NCBI RefSeq assembly: GCF_014384765.1
Contig: NZ_JACRSP010000003.1
Coordinates: forward strand, 186,001-250,000
Reading direction: 5' to 3'
Length of the DNA stretch: 64,000 bases
Source: Feifania hominis
Lineage (GTDB): Bacteria > Bacillota > Clostridia > Oscillospirales > Feifaniaceae
Shown here one piece after another: positions 23,770-32,652 of this stretch. The position numbers and the translations under genes were made by a program. Every line of letters begins with the position of its first letter. Position 1 is the stretch's first letter. The notes beneath the pieces are model-generated. The model was not told where the DNA came from. It worked only from the letters and a program-made list of their open reading frames with translations, and ran no database searches.

Positions 23770-24315
23770 ATGAAAGCGACAGGAATTGTCAGGAGAATTG
23801 ACGATCTGGGGCGCGTCGTCATTCCCAAGGAGATCCGGCGCACCATGCGGATCCGTGAGGGAGCGCCCCTTGAGATCTACACCGACCGCGACGGCGAGGT
23901 GATCTTCAAAAAATACTCGCCCGTGGGCGAGCTCTCGGGCTTCTCGGCACAGTATGCCGAGGCCATCAACAAGACGCTGGGGCTGCCGGTGGTCATCACC
24001 GACCGCGACGCCACCATTGCGACGGCCGGCGTGCCCAAGCGCGACTACGCCGAGAAGCCGGTGACCACCGCGCTCGACAACGTCATGGAGCGCCGCGCGC
24101 TCTACTCCTACAAAAAGGAGGATCTCACCCCCATCCACGTCGTGGACGGGCAGGAGCGCGAGACCGTGCTCGTCGCGGCGCCGGTGCTCGCCGAGGGCGA
24201 CGTGATCGGCTGCGTGACCATTCTCAGCGGCGAGCAGGCCGCGCGAGCGGGCGAGGTGGAGATCAAAATGGCCCAGGCGGCGGCGCTGTTTCTGGGCAAG
24301 CAGCTCGAGGAGTAG
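23770..24315 (+). CDS. spoVT: stage V sporulation protein T
   Basis: 181 residues, close to Bacillus SpoVT (178). Residues 1-50 are an AbrB/SpoVT swapped-hairpin DNA-binding domain (MKATGIVRRIDDLGRVVIPKE). The rest is a GAF-like domain. SpoVT controls late forespore genes under sigma-G. GGAGG stands 12 nt before the ATG, somewhat far; in-frame extension upstream lacks support. Its presence is strong evidence that the organism sporulates. Confidence 0.93.
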   Translation: MKATGIVRRIDDLGRVVIPKEIRRTMRIREGAPLEIYTDRDGEVIFKKYSPVGELSGFSAQYAEAINKTLGLPVVITDRDATIATAGVPKRDYAEKPVTTALDNVMERRALYSYKKEDLTPIHVVDGQERETVLVAAPVLAEGDVIGCVTILSGEQAARAGEVEIKMAQAAALFLGKQLEE

Positions 24316-24333
24316 CTTTTTGCGCCGGGACAC

Positions 24334-24362
24334 TTGCATTTTCGGCAGCGCTGTGCTATTAT
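24334..24362 (+). promoter_or_regulatory. promoter of the rimP-nusA-infB operon
   Basis: TTGCAT (24334-24339), 17-bp spacer, TATTAT (24357-24362). It lies 78 bp before rimP and is the only clear promoter before the twelve-gene operon. Confidence 0.75.
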
Positions 24363-24380
24363 GATAACAATAGTTTAGGA

Positions 24381-24408
24381 TGAAAGAGTGGGGTTTCCCA
24401 CTCTTTCA
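24381..24408 (+). promoter_or_regulatory. perfect hairpin in the rimP leader
   Basis: TGAAAGAGTGGG / CCCACTCTTTCA is a perfect 12-bp stem with loop GTTT, starting about 12 nt after the likely transcription start. It is followed by ATTGCTG, not a T run, so it is a 5' stabiliser, pause or attenuator rather than a classic terminator. Confidence 0.7.
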
Positions 24409-24439
24409 TTGCTGATAGGACGTTTTAGGAGGGGTGGCC

Positions 24440-24913
24440 TTGCCAAAGCATGCGAACATCCCCGAGCTTGTCACGGGGCTGTGCGAGCCCATCGCGCAGG
24501 AGCTCGGCGTGGAGCTGTGGGACGTGGAATTCAAAAAAGAGGGCTCGGACTACTTTCTGAGAATCTACCTCGACCGCGAGGGCGGCATCGACATCGACAC
24601 CTGCGAGGCGTTCAGCCGGCGCATCAGCGACCTGCTCGACGAGGTCGACCCCATCGAGCAGGGCTACTACCTCGAGGTGTCGTCGGCCGGGCTCGACCGC
24701 ACTCTCAAACGCGAGCGCGACTTCGAGCGCTTTCTCGGGGCCGTGGTCGACGTAGGGCTCTACCGCAAGTGGGAGAACAGCAAGCAGGTTCAGGGGGAGC
24801 TTGCGGCCTTTGACGCAGACAGCATCACCATCCGCCTGGACGAAAAGCCCCCGCGCGAGGTCCGCTTTGAGCGCAGGGACGTCGCGATCGTCAAACTCGC
24901 GGTGATCTTTTAA
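24440..24913 (+). CDS. rimP: ribosome maturation factor RimP
   Basis: 157 residues, the normal length for RimP, which assists 30S subunit maturation. The N-terminal alpha/beta domain (GVELWDVEFKKEGSDYFLRIYLDREGGIDIDTC) and the YYLEVSSAGLDRTLKRERDFERF motif followed by an SH3-like C-terminal domain are typical. AGGAGG at 24427-24432 is 7 nt before TTG 24440 and abuts the upstream GTG 24434, so the TTG is preferred. First gene of the operon. Confidence 0.93.
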   Translation: MPKHANIPELVTGLCEPIAQELGVELWDVEFKKEGSDYFLRIYLDREGGIDIDTCEAFSRRISDLLDEVDPIEQGYYLEVSSAGLDRTLKRERDFERFLGAVVDVGLYRKWENSKQVQGELAAFDADSITIRLDEKPPREVRFERRDVAIVKLAVIF

Positions 24914-24952
24914 AACAACTTTTTTGACAGAATAGTAACGGAGGAGACAACC

Positions 24953-25993
24953 ATGATTAACAGCGAGCTTTTTGAGGCTCTGGAGCTGCTGGCCAAGGAG
25001 ACGGGGATCCCCAAGGACTACCTGATGTCGAAGATCGAGGCGGCGCTGCTCTCGGCCTACCGGCGCGACTACGGCGCGCAGGAGAACGTCTCGGTGACGA
25101 TGAATCCCGAGAAAAACGAGATCAAGCTCATGCAGCGCCGCACGGCCGTGGAAGAGGTCACCGACCCCATCACGGAGATCCAGATCGACGAGGCGCGCAA
25201 GATCTCCAAGCGCACGCAGATCGGCGACGAGGTCGAGACCGAGCTCAAGACCAAAAACTTCGGGCGCATCTCGGCTCAGACCGCAAAGCAGGTCATCATT
25301 CAGGGCATCCGCGAGGCGGAGCGCGGGCTTGTGTACCAGGAGTTTGTCAGCAAGGAGCAGGAGATTCTCACCGGCGTCGTGCAGCGCGTCGACCCGCGCA
25401 GCGTGGTCATCGAGGTCGGCAAGACCGAGCTGTTTTTGATGAGCGGCGAGCAGATTCCCGGCGAGAGCTTCCGCGAGGGGCAGCGTGTGCGCGTGTATGT
25501 GGTGGAGGTCAAGTCCACCACCAAGGGGCCGCAGATCATCATCTCGCGCACCCACCCGGGCTTTGTCAAGCGCCTCTTTGAGCTCGAGGTGCCCGAGATC
25601 TACGACGGCGTGGTGGAGATTCGCTCCATCTCGCGCGAGGCGGGCTCGCGCACCAAGATCGCCGTCTACTCCAGCGACGAAAACGTCGATCCCATCGGCG
25701 CCTGCATCGGGCCGAAGGGCGCACGCGTGTCGAGCATCGTCAGCGAGCTCGGCGGCGAGAAGATCGACATTCTCAAATACAGCGACGACCCGACCGAGTT
25801 CATCGCCCAGGCGCTCTCCCCGGCGGAGGTCATCCAGGTGATCCCGCTCGAGGGCGAGAAGAACTGCCGCGTCATCGTGCCGGACGACCAGCTGTCGCTC
25901 GCGATCGGCAAGGAGGGGCAGAACGCCCGCCTCGCCGCCAAGCTGACCGGGTACAAAATCGACATCCGCCCGCTGTCGAACGCCGAGTTTTAA
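24953..25993 (+). CDS. nusA: transcription termination/antitermination protein NusA
   Basis: 346 residues, the short Gram-positive form without the C-terminal acidic repeats. Order: N-terminal RNA-polymerase-binding domain (about 1-125), S1 domain (about 130-200; GVVQRVDPRSVVIEVGKTE), then KH1 and KH2 (IGACIGPKGARVSSIVSELGGEKIDI; LSLAIGKEGQNARLAAKLTG). It controls pausing, termination and rRNA antitermination. GGAGG precedes the ATG. Confidence 0.97.
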   Translation: MINSELFEALELLAKETGIPKDYLMSKIEAALLSAYRRDYGAQENVSVTMNPEKNEIKLMQRRTAVEEVTDPITEIQIDEARKISKRTQIGDEVETELKTKNFGRISAQTAKQVIIQGIREAERGLVYQEFVSKEQEILTGVVQRVDPRSVVIEVGKTELFLMSGEQIPGESFREGQRVRVYVVEVKSTTKGPQIIISRTHPGFVKRLFELEVPEIYDGVVEIRSISREAGSRTKIAVYSSDENVDPIGACIGPKGARVSSIVSELGGEKIDILKYSDDPTEFIAQALSPAEVIQVIPLEGEKNCRVIVPDDQLSLAIGKEGQNARLAAKLTGYKIDIRPLSNAEF

Positions 25994-26023
25994 ACCGCCG
26001 AGCGGGAAAGTGAGGCCATCGGA

Positions 26024-26293
26024 TTGAAGACAAAAAAAATACCGCTGAGAATGTGTCTCGGCTGCGGCGAGATGCTCCCGAAGAGAGAGCTCATCCGCGT
26101 GGTGAAGTCCAGCGAGGGGGAGATCTCACTCGACGTCACCGGCAAGAAGCCCGGCCGCGGCGCCTACGTCTGCAAAAAGAGCGAGTGCTTCGCCAAAATG
26201 CGAAAGTCGAGGCGGCTTGAGTCCAAGCTCGCGGGCGCGATTCCACCCGAGGTCTATGAGAAGCTGGAGGAGGAATTGCAGCAGTATGAATAA
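26024..26293 (+). CDS. rnpM: YlxR family protein (RNase P modulator RnpM)
   Basis: 89 residues from a TTG start. The family signature RMCLGCGEMLPKRELIRVV and GRGAYVCKKSECFAKM are both present. In Bacillus the YlxR protein (RnpM) binds RNase P RNA and modulates its activity. The stop lies inside the ylxQ start (8-bp overlap), so the two are coupled. Confidence 0.92.
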   Translation: MKTKKIPLRMCLGCGEMLPKRELIRVVKSSEGEISLDVTGKKPGRGAYVCKKSECFAKMRKSRRLESKLAGAIPPEVYEKLEEELQQYE

Positions 26294-26621
26294 CCGGTTT
26301 TTGTCGCTGCTCGGGCTCGCCTACAAGGCGGGACGGGTCAAGGTCGGCATGGAGGCAGCGCGCAGCGCCCTGGGCCAGAACGAGGCCTGGCTGGTCGTGG
26401 CCGCGGCCGATATCACCGAGAAGAACAATCTGAAGCTGCACAACATGCTGCGAAGCGTGGAAGAGCCGCGGGGGGCTGTCATTCGCTGCCCCAACACGGC
26501 GGCTGAAGTCGGCGCCGCGCTCGGAAAGCCGCCGGTCATGGCGGCCGCTGTCACCGATCGGGGATTTTCCGAGGCGCTGCGCAAACTGTTGGAAACAGGC
26601 ACTGGAGGAGGGGACATATGA
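26286..26621 (+). CDS. ylxQ: L7Ae/L30e-family RNA-binding protein YlxQ
   Basis: 111 residues. FLSLLGLAYKAGRVKVGMEAAR and the AWLVVAAADITEKNNLKLHNML stretch show the L7Ae/L30e/Gadd45 fold that binds kink-turn RNA. It is the usual companion of ylxR between nusA and infB. The ATG overlaps the end of ylxR, and its stop overlaps infB by 4 bp. Molecular target not established. Confidence 0.92.
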   Translation: MNNRFLSLLGLAYKAGRVKVGMEAARSALGQNEAWLVVAAADITEKNNLKLHNMLRSVEEPRGAVIRCPNTAAEVGAALGKPPVMAAAVTDRGFSEALRKLLETGTGGGDI

Positions 26622-29212
26622 GTAACATCATCAAATACAGGGTCCACGAGGTCGGCAAGGACTTTGAGCGGACCAGCAAGGAAATCATTGAGACCATCGC
26701 CCCGTATTACCCGGGGAACAAAAATCACATGACGTCTCTGGAGGATGCCGAACTCGACATCGTCTTTGAGAAGTTCACGCAGGACAACGCGGTGGAGAGC
26801 TTCGAGAAGTACTTTGCCGACACCGAGAAGCCGCCGGAGGAGAAGAAGCCCGCGCCGGCGGCACAAGCCGCGCCGCAGGCGCCGGCAGCCGCGCAGCCTC
26901 AGACACAGGCGGCGCCGCAGGCTCCTGCCTCGCCACAAGCGCAAGCCGTGCCGCAGGCACCGGCAGCGCCCCGCCCGCAGGCGGGGCCGCAGCGTCCTCC
27001 CATGCAGGGGGCGCCGCGCCCGGCGCAGCAGGGTCAGGGCCGCCCGATGCAGCAGGGTCAGAGACCCGGCGGCCCGCGTCCGGGTCAGCAGGGACAGCGC
27101 CCGGGTCAGCCCATGCAGGGCCAGAACCGCCCGCCGATGCGCCCGGGTCAGGCTCCCGCACAGGGGCAGCGTCCGATGGGCGGCCAGCCGCCGCGCCCGG
27201 CACAGCCCCAGCGTCCGCAGCAGCCGAGAGTTCAGACCCGCCGCGAGGGCAGCCAGATTGTCGACACCCGCGGCAGCAACGTCGATCTGTCGCGCTACGA
27301 TGAGAGAATCGACGCGCTGGTACCGGACCGCGTCAAGAATGTGGGCCCGGGCAAGCAGAAGTTTAAAAAGAACAACAACCGCCGCCCGGCGGGCGTGCGC
27401 CCGAAAGTGGAGACCGAGGCGGAAAAGCTCAAGCGTCTGGAGCTTGAGAAGGCGAGAAAGGCCACGCTCAAGATCACCATTCCCGACGAGATCGTCGTCA
27501 GCGAGCTCGCGACCAGGCTCAAGAAGACCAATGCCGACGTCGTCAAAAAGCTCATGCTGCTCGGCGTGATGGCGAATGCCAACCAGGTCGTCGACTTTGA
27601 CACGGCGGCGCTCGTCTGCGAGGAGTTCAAGGTTAAATACGAGAGAGAGATTGTTGTCACCATCGAGGAGAGACTGATCGACGACAGTGACGACGCCGAT
27701 GAGAATCTCGAGCCGAGAAGCCCGGTCGTGGTGGTCATGGGCCACGTCGACCACGGCAAGACCTCGCTGCTCGATGCCATCCGTGACGCGCATGTCACCG
27801 CCACCGAGGCGGGCGGCATCACCCAGCACATCGGCGCATACAAGGTCAACAAAAACGGCCGCGACATCACATTCCTCGACACCCCCGGCCACGCCGCTTT
27901 CACCGCCATGCGCGCGCGCGGCGCGAACATCACCGACATTGCGATTCTGGTCGTCGCGGCGGACGACGGCATCATGCCGCAGACCGTCGAGGCCATCAAC
28001 CACGCAAAGGCCGCCGGCGTGTCAATCATCGTGGCCATCAACAAGATGGATAAGCCCGAGGCGAACCCCGAGCGCGTCAAGCAGGCACTCACCGAGCACG
28101 GTCTGGTGCCGGAGGAGTGGGGCGGCGACGTGATCTGCGTGCCGGTCTCGGCGCTCAAGCACGAGGGCATTGAAGAGCTGCTCGAGATGGTGCTGCTCAC
28201 CGCCGACATGCTCGACCTCAAGGCGAACCCGAACCGCGCGGCCAAGGGAACGGTCGTCGAAGCCAAGCTCGACAAGGGCCGCGGCCCGGTCGCGACTCTG
28301 CTGGTGCAAAACGGCACGCTCCATGCGGGCGACGTCATCATCGCGGGCACGGTCGTGGGCCGTGTGCGCGCCATGACCGACGACAAGGGCCGCAAGATCA
28401 CCGACGCGCCGCCCTCCACGCCGGTGGAGATCATCGGTCTGTCCGACGTGCCGGCGGCGGGCGACATCTTCCACGCGGTGGCGGACGAGAAGATGGCGCG
28501 CGAGCTCGCTGAGCAGCGCCGCCAGGAGGAGAAGGAGAAACAGTTCAAGTCGACGCAGAAAGTGTCGCTCGACGATCTGTTCAGCCAGATTCAGCAGGGC
28601 GAGATCAAGGATCTCAACATCATCGTCAAGGCTGACGTACAGGGCTCGGTGGAGGCCGTGAAGACCTCGCTTGAGCGCCTGTCGAACGACGAGGTGCGCG
28701 TGCGGGTCATCCACGGCGGCGTGGGCGCCATCACCGATTCCGACCTGATGCTCGCCAACGCCTCGAACGCCATCATCGTGGGCTTCAACGTGCGCCCCGA
28801 CGCGCAGACGCGTGAAAACGCCCACGCGCAGAACGTCGACATCCGCACCTACCGCGTCATCTACGAGTGCATCGAGGAGATCGAGACTGCCATGAAGGGC
28901 ATGCTCGCGCCGAAGTACCGCGAGAATGTCCTCGGCCACGCCGAGGTGCGCCAGACGTTCAAGGTGTCGGGCATCGGCACCATCGCGGGCTGCTACGTCA
29001 CCGACGGCAAGATCGTGCGAAACGCCAAGGTGCGCGTGCTGCGCGACAGCGTGGTCATCGCCGAGACCGAGCTCGACTCGCTCAAGCGCTTCAAGGACGA
29101 CGCCAAGGAAGTGGCCCAGGGTTACGAGTGCGGTATGGGCCTTGTGCGCTACAACGACATCAAGGAGGGCGACGTGATCGAGGCCTACGTGATGGAGGAG
29201 TACCGCGAGTAA
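26618..29212 (+). CDS. infB: translation initiation factor IF-2
   Basis: 864 residues. The N-terminal IF2-N domain is followed by a long low-complexity region rich in Pro, Gln, Ala, Gly and Arg (about 70-210), a second IF2-N (about 275-330), and the GTPase with G1 GHVDHGKT at 375-382, DTPGH and NKMD. Domains II, III and IV (C2) complete the protein. It places initiator tRNA on the 30S subunit. The repetitive tail codes for many PQ/QG units, which are commonly variable in length between strains. Confidence 0.98.
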   Translation: MSNIIKYRVHEVGKDFERTSKEIIETIAPYYPGNKNHMTSLEDAELDIVFEKFTQDNAVESFEKYFADTEKPPEEKKPAPAAQAAPQAPAAAQPQTQAAPQAPASPQAQAVPQAPAAPRPQAGPQRPPMQGAPRPAQQGQGRPMQQGQRPGGPRPGQQGQRPGQPMQGQNRPPMRPGQAPAQGQRPMGGQPPRPAQPQRPQQPRVQTRREGSQIVDTRGSNVDLSRYDERIDALVPDRVKNVGPGKQKFKKNNNRRPAGVRPKVETEAEKLKRLELEKARKATLKITIPDEIVVSELATRLKKTNADVVKKLMLLGVMANANQVVDFDTAALVCEEFKVKYEREIVVTIEERLIDDSDDADENLEPRSPVVVVMGHVDHGKTSLLDAIRDAHVTATEAGGITQHIGAYKVNKNGRDITFLDTPGHAAFTAMRARGANITDIAILVVAADDGIMPQTVEAINHAKAAGVSIIVAINKMDKPEANPERVKQALTEHGLVPEEWGGDVICVPVSALKHEGIEELLEMVLLTADMLDLKANPNRAAKGTVVEAKLDKGRGPVATLLVQNGTLHAGDVIIAGTVVGRVRAMTDDKGRKITDAPPSTPVEIIGLSDVPAAGDIFHAVADEKMARELAEQRRQEEKEKQFKSTQKVSLDDLFSQIQQGEIKDLNIIVKADVQGSVEAVKTSLERLSNDEVRVRVIHGGVGAITDSDLMLANASNAIIVGFNVRPDAQTRENAHAQNVDIRTYRVIYECIEEIETAMKGMLAPKYRENVLGHAEVRQTFKVSGIGTIAGCYVTDGKIVRNAKVRVLRDSVVIAETELDSLKRFKDDAKEVAQGYECGMGLVRYNDIKEGDVIEAYVMEEYRE

Positions 29213-29223
29213 CGAAAACTTTT

Positions 29224-29255
29224 CAAACCCGCCCGGAGAACTTCGGGCGGGTTTG
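29224..29255 (+). terminator. operon-internal hairpin between infB and rbfA
   Basis: CAAACCCGCCCG / CGGGCGGGTTTG is a 12-bp perfect stem with an 8-nt loop. Only three T belong to the stem end and GGGG follows, so termination would be weak; it may tune expression or protect the infB 3' end. Confidence 0.55.
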
Positions 29256-29295
29256 GGGCATCTTAATAGAGAAATTTGATAAGGAGGTGCGCCCT

Positions 29296-29682
29296 ATGGC
29301 AAAATACCGCAGCGGCAGGATTGACGAGGAGGTCAAACGGGAGCTTGCGGCTGTCATCCGCGAGCTCAAGGATCCGCGCATTCCGCTGATGACGAGCGTG
29401 GTCAAGGTCCATGTGACGCCCGACCTGAAATTTGCCAAGGCCTATGTCAGCATCATGGGCGACGACGAAGCCGTCCGCGAGGCTGTGAAAGGACTTCAGA
29501 GCGCGGCGGGCTTTGTGCGCCGCGAGATCGGCGCGCGGCTCGCTCTGCGCTACACGCCGCAGTTTACCTTTGTGGCGGACGATTCCATCGCGCACGGCGC
29601 ACACATCGCAAAGCTCCTGCGGGAGATTGACACAGACGGAGGTGACCAGAGTGGAGAGGACAGCAGCATTCTGGAGGAATAG
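29296..29682 (+). CDS. rbfA: ribosome-binding factor A
   Basis: 128 residues with the KH-type fold of RbfA, which helps late 30S maturation near helix 1 of 16S rRNA. KYRSGRIDEEVKRELAAVIRELKDPRI and VTPDLKFAKAYVSIMGDD are the family blocks, with FVADDSIAHGAHI at the end. AAGGAGG at 29281-29287 lies 8 nt before the ATG. Its end overlaps nrnA by 32 bp. Confidence 0.95.
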   Translation: MAKYRSGRIDEEVKRELAAVIRELKDPRIPLMTSVVKVHVTPDLKFAKAYVSIMGDDEAVREAVKGLQSAAGFVRREIGARLALRYTPQFTFVADDSIAHGAHIAKLLREIDTDGGDQSGEDSSILEE

Positions 29683-30637
29683 GCAGCTCGCGGCCGAGCT
29701 TTTGAAAGCGGCCGACGACATTCTGCTCATCACGCACCGCAGGCCGGACGGCGACACGCTCGGCTCCGCCGTCGCGCTCGCCGACGCTCTGCGTCAGAGG
29801 GGAAAGCTCGTCCAGGTAGTCTGCTCGGATGAGGTGACACCGAAGTACCGCTTTCTCACCGGCGGTGAGAGCGCTCTGCGCCAGAGCATTGCCCCGCGCT
29901 TTGTGGTGGCGGTCGATGTGGCCGACGAGAGCATGTTCGGCGGGGAGCTTGCCCGCTTTGCGGGGCAGGTGGACCTTGTGATCGACCACCACGGCTCAAA
30001 TGCCGGCTACGGCAGGCGCTGCAATCTGATTGAACCGGGCTATGCCGCGACGGGCGAGCTCGTCTATGAGCTCATCGGCGAGCTCGGCGCGACGCTGACG
30101 ACTGAGATGGCACGCGCTCTCTACACCGCGATTTCGACCGACACCGGCTGTTTTCGCTTTGCGAACACCACGGCGAACACCCATGCGGTGGCGGCCGCTC
30201 TCATGGAGACCGGCTTTGACCCGGGCGAGCTCAACTACGAGCTCTTCATGGTGAAGAGCCGCACCCGCATTCAGGTGGAGGCCGCCGCATATAAGACGCT
30301 TCGCTTTTACCACGGCGGGCGCGTCGCAGGCACCCATATCACAGCGCAGCAGATGGCGGCGCTCGGAGCGAACGAGGACGACGTGGACAATCTTGTGGCC
30401 ATTCCGCGGGCGGTCGAGGGCGTTGTGATCGGCTTTTCGCTCAGAGAGTGCGGCCCGGACGAGTACAAGGTCTCGGTGCGCACAAATGCCCCGGTAGACG
30501 CCGCACGGCTCTGCATGCGCTTCGGCGGCGGCGGGCATCTGCGCGCCGCGGGCTGCACACTGCACGCGCCGCTCGACGAGGCGCTGCGCCTGTTTGTCGA
30601 GGCGGCGGGCGGGGAGCTTGCCGCCTGCGGGGAGTAG
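29651..30637 (+). CDS. nrnA: DHH/DHHA1 bifunctional oligoribonuclease / pAp phosphatase
   Basis: 328 residues. The DHH motifs are seen as THRRPDGDTLGSAVAL, VAVDVADES and DLVIDHHGSN, and the DHHA1 glycine motif as FGGGGHLRAAG. NrnA degrades nano-RNAs and dephosphorylates 3'-phosphoadenosine 5'-phosphate. GGAGG at 29638-29642, inside rbfA, sits 8 nt before the GTG. It is soluble and lacks the membrane and GGDEF parts of GdpP (base 1). Confidence 0.92.
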   Translation: MERTAAFWRNRQLAAELLKAADDILLITHRRPDGDTLGSAVALADALRQRGKLVQVVCSDEVTPKYRFLTGGESALRQSIAPRFVVAVDVADESMFGGELARFAGQVDLVIDHHGSNAGYGRRCNLIEPGYAATGELVYELIGELGATLTTEMARALYTAISTDTGCFRFANTTANTHAVAAALMETGFDPGELNYELFMVKSRTRIQVEAAAYKTLRFYHGGRVAGTHITAQQMAALGANEDDVDNLVAIPRAVEGVVIGFSLRECGPDEYKVSVRTNAPVDAARLCMRFGGGGHLRAAGCTLHAPLDEALRLFVEAAGGELAACGE

Positions 30638-30645
30638 GTGGCGCG

Positions 30646-31554
30646 GTGGCGGAACTCTGCGGACTTTTAAATCTCAACAAGCCCGCCGGCATCTCCTCCT
30701 TTTTTGCCGCGCGCAAGGCGGCGAGAATCGTGGGAGCCCGGAAGTGCGGTCACACGGGCACACTCGATCCGGCGGCGGACGGCGTGCTCGTCGTGCTGCT
30801 CGGGCGGGCGACCAAATTTTCCGAATACATCATGGCGGCGCGCAAGACCTACCGCGCGGCCTTTCAGCTCGGCGTTGCGACCGATACGCTCGATTTGACG
30901 GGCGAGGTGACGGCCCGCGGGGCGTTCGCCCACCTCACGGCGGGGGACATCGAGGCGCTGCTGCCGCGCTTTCGGGGGACTATCACCCAGACGCCGCCGA
31001 TGTACTCGGCCGTTCAGGTCGACGGGCGGCGGCTCTACGATCTGGCGCGGCAGGGAGTTGAAGTGGAGCGCGAGGCGCGAGAAGTCGAGGTGGAGGAGCT
31101 CACGCTTCTCAGCTACGACGCGGCCTCGGGCAGCGGAGAGCTGCGCATCGCCTGCGGCAAGGGCACCTATGTGCGCACGCTGATCGACGATCTCGGGCGT
31201 GCGCTCGGCTGCGGCGCCGCGATGGGGCGGCTGACCCGCGAGCGAAACGGCGCATTTTCTCTTGAGGACGCCGTCGGCTTTGACGAGCTTGAGGCGCTGG
31301 TCAAAGACGGCGGTCTCGGGCGGCACATTGTGAGCATTGAGAGCTATTTCTCCGAACTGCCCCGCTTCGCGCCGGACGATTTTTTCGCAAGGCTTCTGCA
31401 AAATGGCCTCTCGGTTGCGCAGCGCAAAATGGGCACCGCCGTCCCCGAGGGGGAGCTGTGCAACCTCTACGACCGCGCGGGGCGCTATTACGGCCTTGCA
31501 AAGGGCGTCGTGCGCGGGGGCGAGCTCTGCCTCTATCTCGAAAAACGGGTGTGA
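30646..31554 (+). CDS. truB: tRNA pseudouridine(55) synthase TruB
   Basis: 302 residues. It makes pseudouridine 55 in the T-loop of tRNAs. LLNLNKPAGISSFFAARKA starts the family, and the catalytic aspartate is in CGHTGTLDPAADGVL. GTITQTPPMYSAVQVDGRRLYDLARQG and GTYVRTLIDDLG are further conserved blocks; a PUA-like C-terminal part follows. The GTG start is 8 bp after nrnA with AGGTGG close by. Confidence 0.95.
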   Translation: MAELCGLLNLNKPAGISSFFAARKAARIVGARKCGHTGTLDPAADGVLVVLLGRATKFSEYIMAARKTYRAAFQLGVATDTLDLTGEVTARGAFAHLTAGDIEALLPRFRGTITQTPPMYSAVQVDGRRLYDLARQGVEVEREAREVEVEELTLLSYDAASGSGELRIACGKGTYVRTLIDDLGRALGCGAAMGRLTRERNGAFSLEDAVGFDELEALVKDGGLGRHIVSIESYFSELPRFAPDDFFARLLQNGLSVAQRKMGTAVPEGELCNLYDRAGRYYGLAKGVVRGGELCLYLEKRV

Positions 31555-31556
31555 TT

Positions 31557-32489
31557 ATGGAGCGAATCAAACTGACTGACAACCGGGTGAGCGGCCCCGT
31601 GGTCGTGGCCCTCGGAAATTTTGACGGGCTGCACCTCGGCCACAGAGAGCTGATTGAAAGAGCCGTGGGCGAGGCGCGCCGACGGGGCGGGCGAAGCGTG
31701 GTGTACACCTTTGACCGGCACCCCGAGAATGTGCTCACCGGGCGCACGGTGACGCCCTACCTGATGACGCGCGAGCAGAAGATCGCGCGCCTGCGCGAAT
31801 TCGGGGTGGACGAGGTCTGCTTTGAGCACTTCACCCGCGCGTTTGCCGATATGAGCCCCGCGGAATTTGTCGAATCGGTTCTGGTGGACGCGCTCGGAGC
31901 GGCCTGCGCCGTAGTCGGCTTCAACTACCACTTCGGCAGCCGGGGCAGCGGCGACGCGGCGGCTCTGCGGCAGCTCTGCGCGGCGCACGGGATGGACTGC
32001 GAGATCGTCGACGGACTCACCCGCGACGGCATTGTCATCAGCTCCTCGCACATCCGCACGCTGATTCTCGCGGGGGATGTGGCGGGGGCAAACGAGCTTC
32101 TGGGCTACCCTTTTACGCTGACGGGGCCTGTGCTCCACGGAAAGAAGCTCGGGCGCACGCTCGGCGCGCCGACCATCAACCAGCGCTTTCACGAGGGGTC
32201 GATCACCCCGGCCTACGGCGTCTACGTGACGACGGCCGAGATCGGCGGCGCGCTCTACCGCGGGGTCACCAACGTCGGCATCCGCCCGACGGTGGAGGAC
32301 ACGCAGCAACTCAACGCCGAGACCTACGTCATGGACTTTGAGCGGGAGATCTACGGCGAGAGCGTCACCGTGCGCTTTCTCGAGGCCATCCGGCCGGAGC
32401 GGCGCTTTGCGTCGATCGAGGCGCTTCGCGAACAGCTCATGCGCGACATCGAGACGGCCCGGCAGTACTTTGCGAAAAACGCTCTGTAG
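31557..32489 (+). CDS. ribF: bifunctional riboflavin kinase / FAD synthetase
   Basis: 310 residues. The N-terminal nucleotidyltransferase domain (VVALGNFDGLHLGHRELIE, then SSSHIRTLILAGD) makes FAD from FMN. The C-terminal flavokinase domain (about 185-305; GRTLGAPTINQ, GVTNVGIRPTVED) phosphorylates riboflavin. The ATG is 2 bp after the truB stop, the usual truB-ribF-rpsO arrangement. Confidence 0.96.
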   Translation: MERIKLTDNRVSGPVVVALGNFDGLHLGHRELIERAVGEARRRGGRSVVYTFDRHPENVLTGRTVTPYLMTREQKIARLREFGVDEVCFEHFTRAFADMSPAEFVESVLVDALGAACAVVGFNYHFGSRGSGDAAALRQLCAAHGMDCEIVDGLTRDGIVISSSHIRTLILAGDVAGANELLGYPFTLTGPVLHGKKLGRTLGAPTINQRFHEGSITPAYGVYVTTAEIGGALYRGVTNVGIRPTVEDTQQLNAETYVMDFEREIYGESVTVRFLEAIRPERRFASIEALREQLMRDIETARQYFAKNAL

Positions 32490-32505
32490 AAAGCGCGCCA
32501 GGGGC

Positions 32506-32534
32506 TTTACAAACAGCGACAGGCCTGATATAAT
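32506..32534 (+). promoter_or_regulatory. promoter of rpsO
   Basis: TTTACA (32506-32511), 17-bp spacer, TATAAT (32529-32534), just after ribF. It allows rpsO and pnp to be made apart from the upstream operon. Confidence 0.85.
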
Positions 32535-32567
32535 TTATAAGCACATCTGTGCCCATAGAATACTCAC

Positions 32568-32625
32568 GGCGCGGTCTGCGGGATATGTCCTGTCATTACA
32601 GGGTCTCCCGCCGCAGACTATGTCG
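32568..32625 (+). promoter_or_regulatory. structured leader of rpsO, probable S15 autoregulatory site
   Basis: The leader folds into an outer stem GTCTGCGG / CCGCAGAC enclosing a CCTGT-CATT-ACAGG hairpin, ending about 30 nt before the rpsO ATG. S15 commonly represses its own mRNA by binding a leader that mimics its 16S rRNA site. The binding itself is inference. Confidence 0.5.
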
Positions 32626-32652
32626 CGAGCGAATGAAAACGGAGGAACGAAC

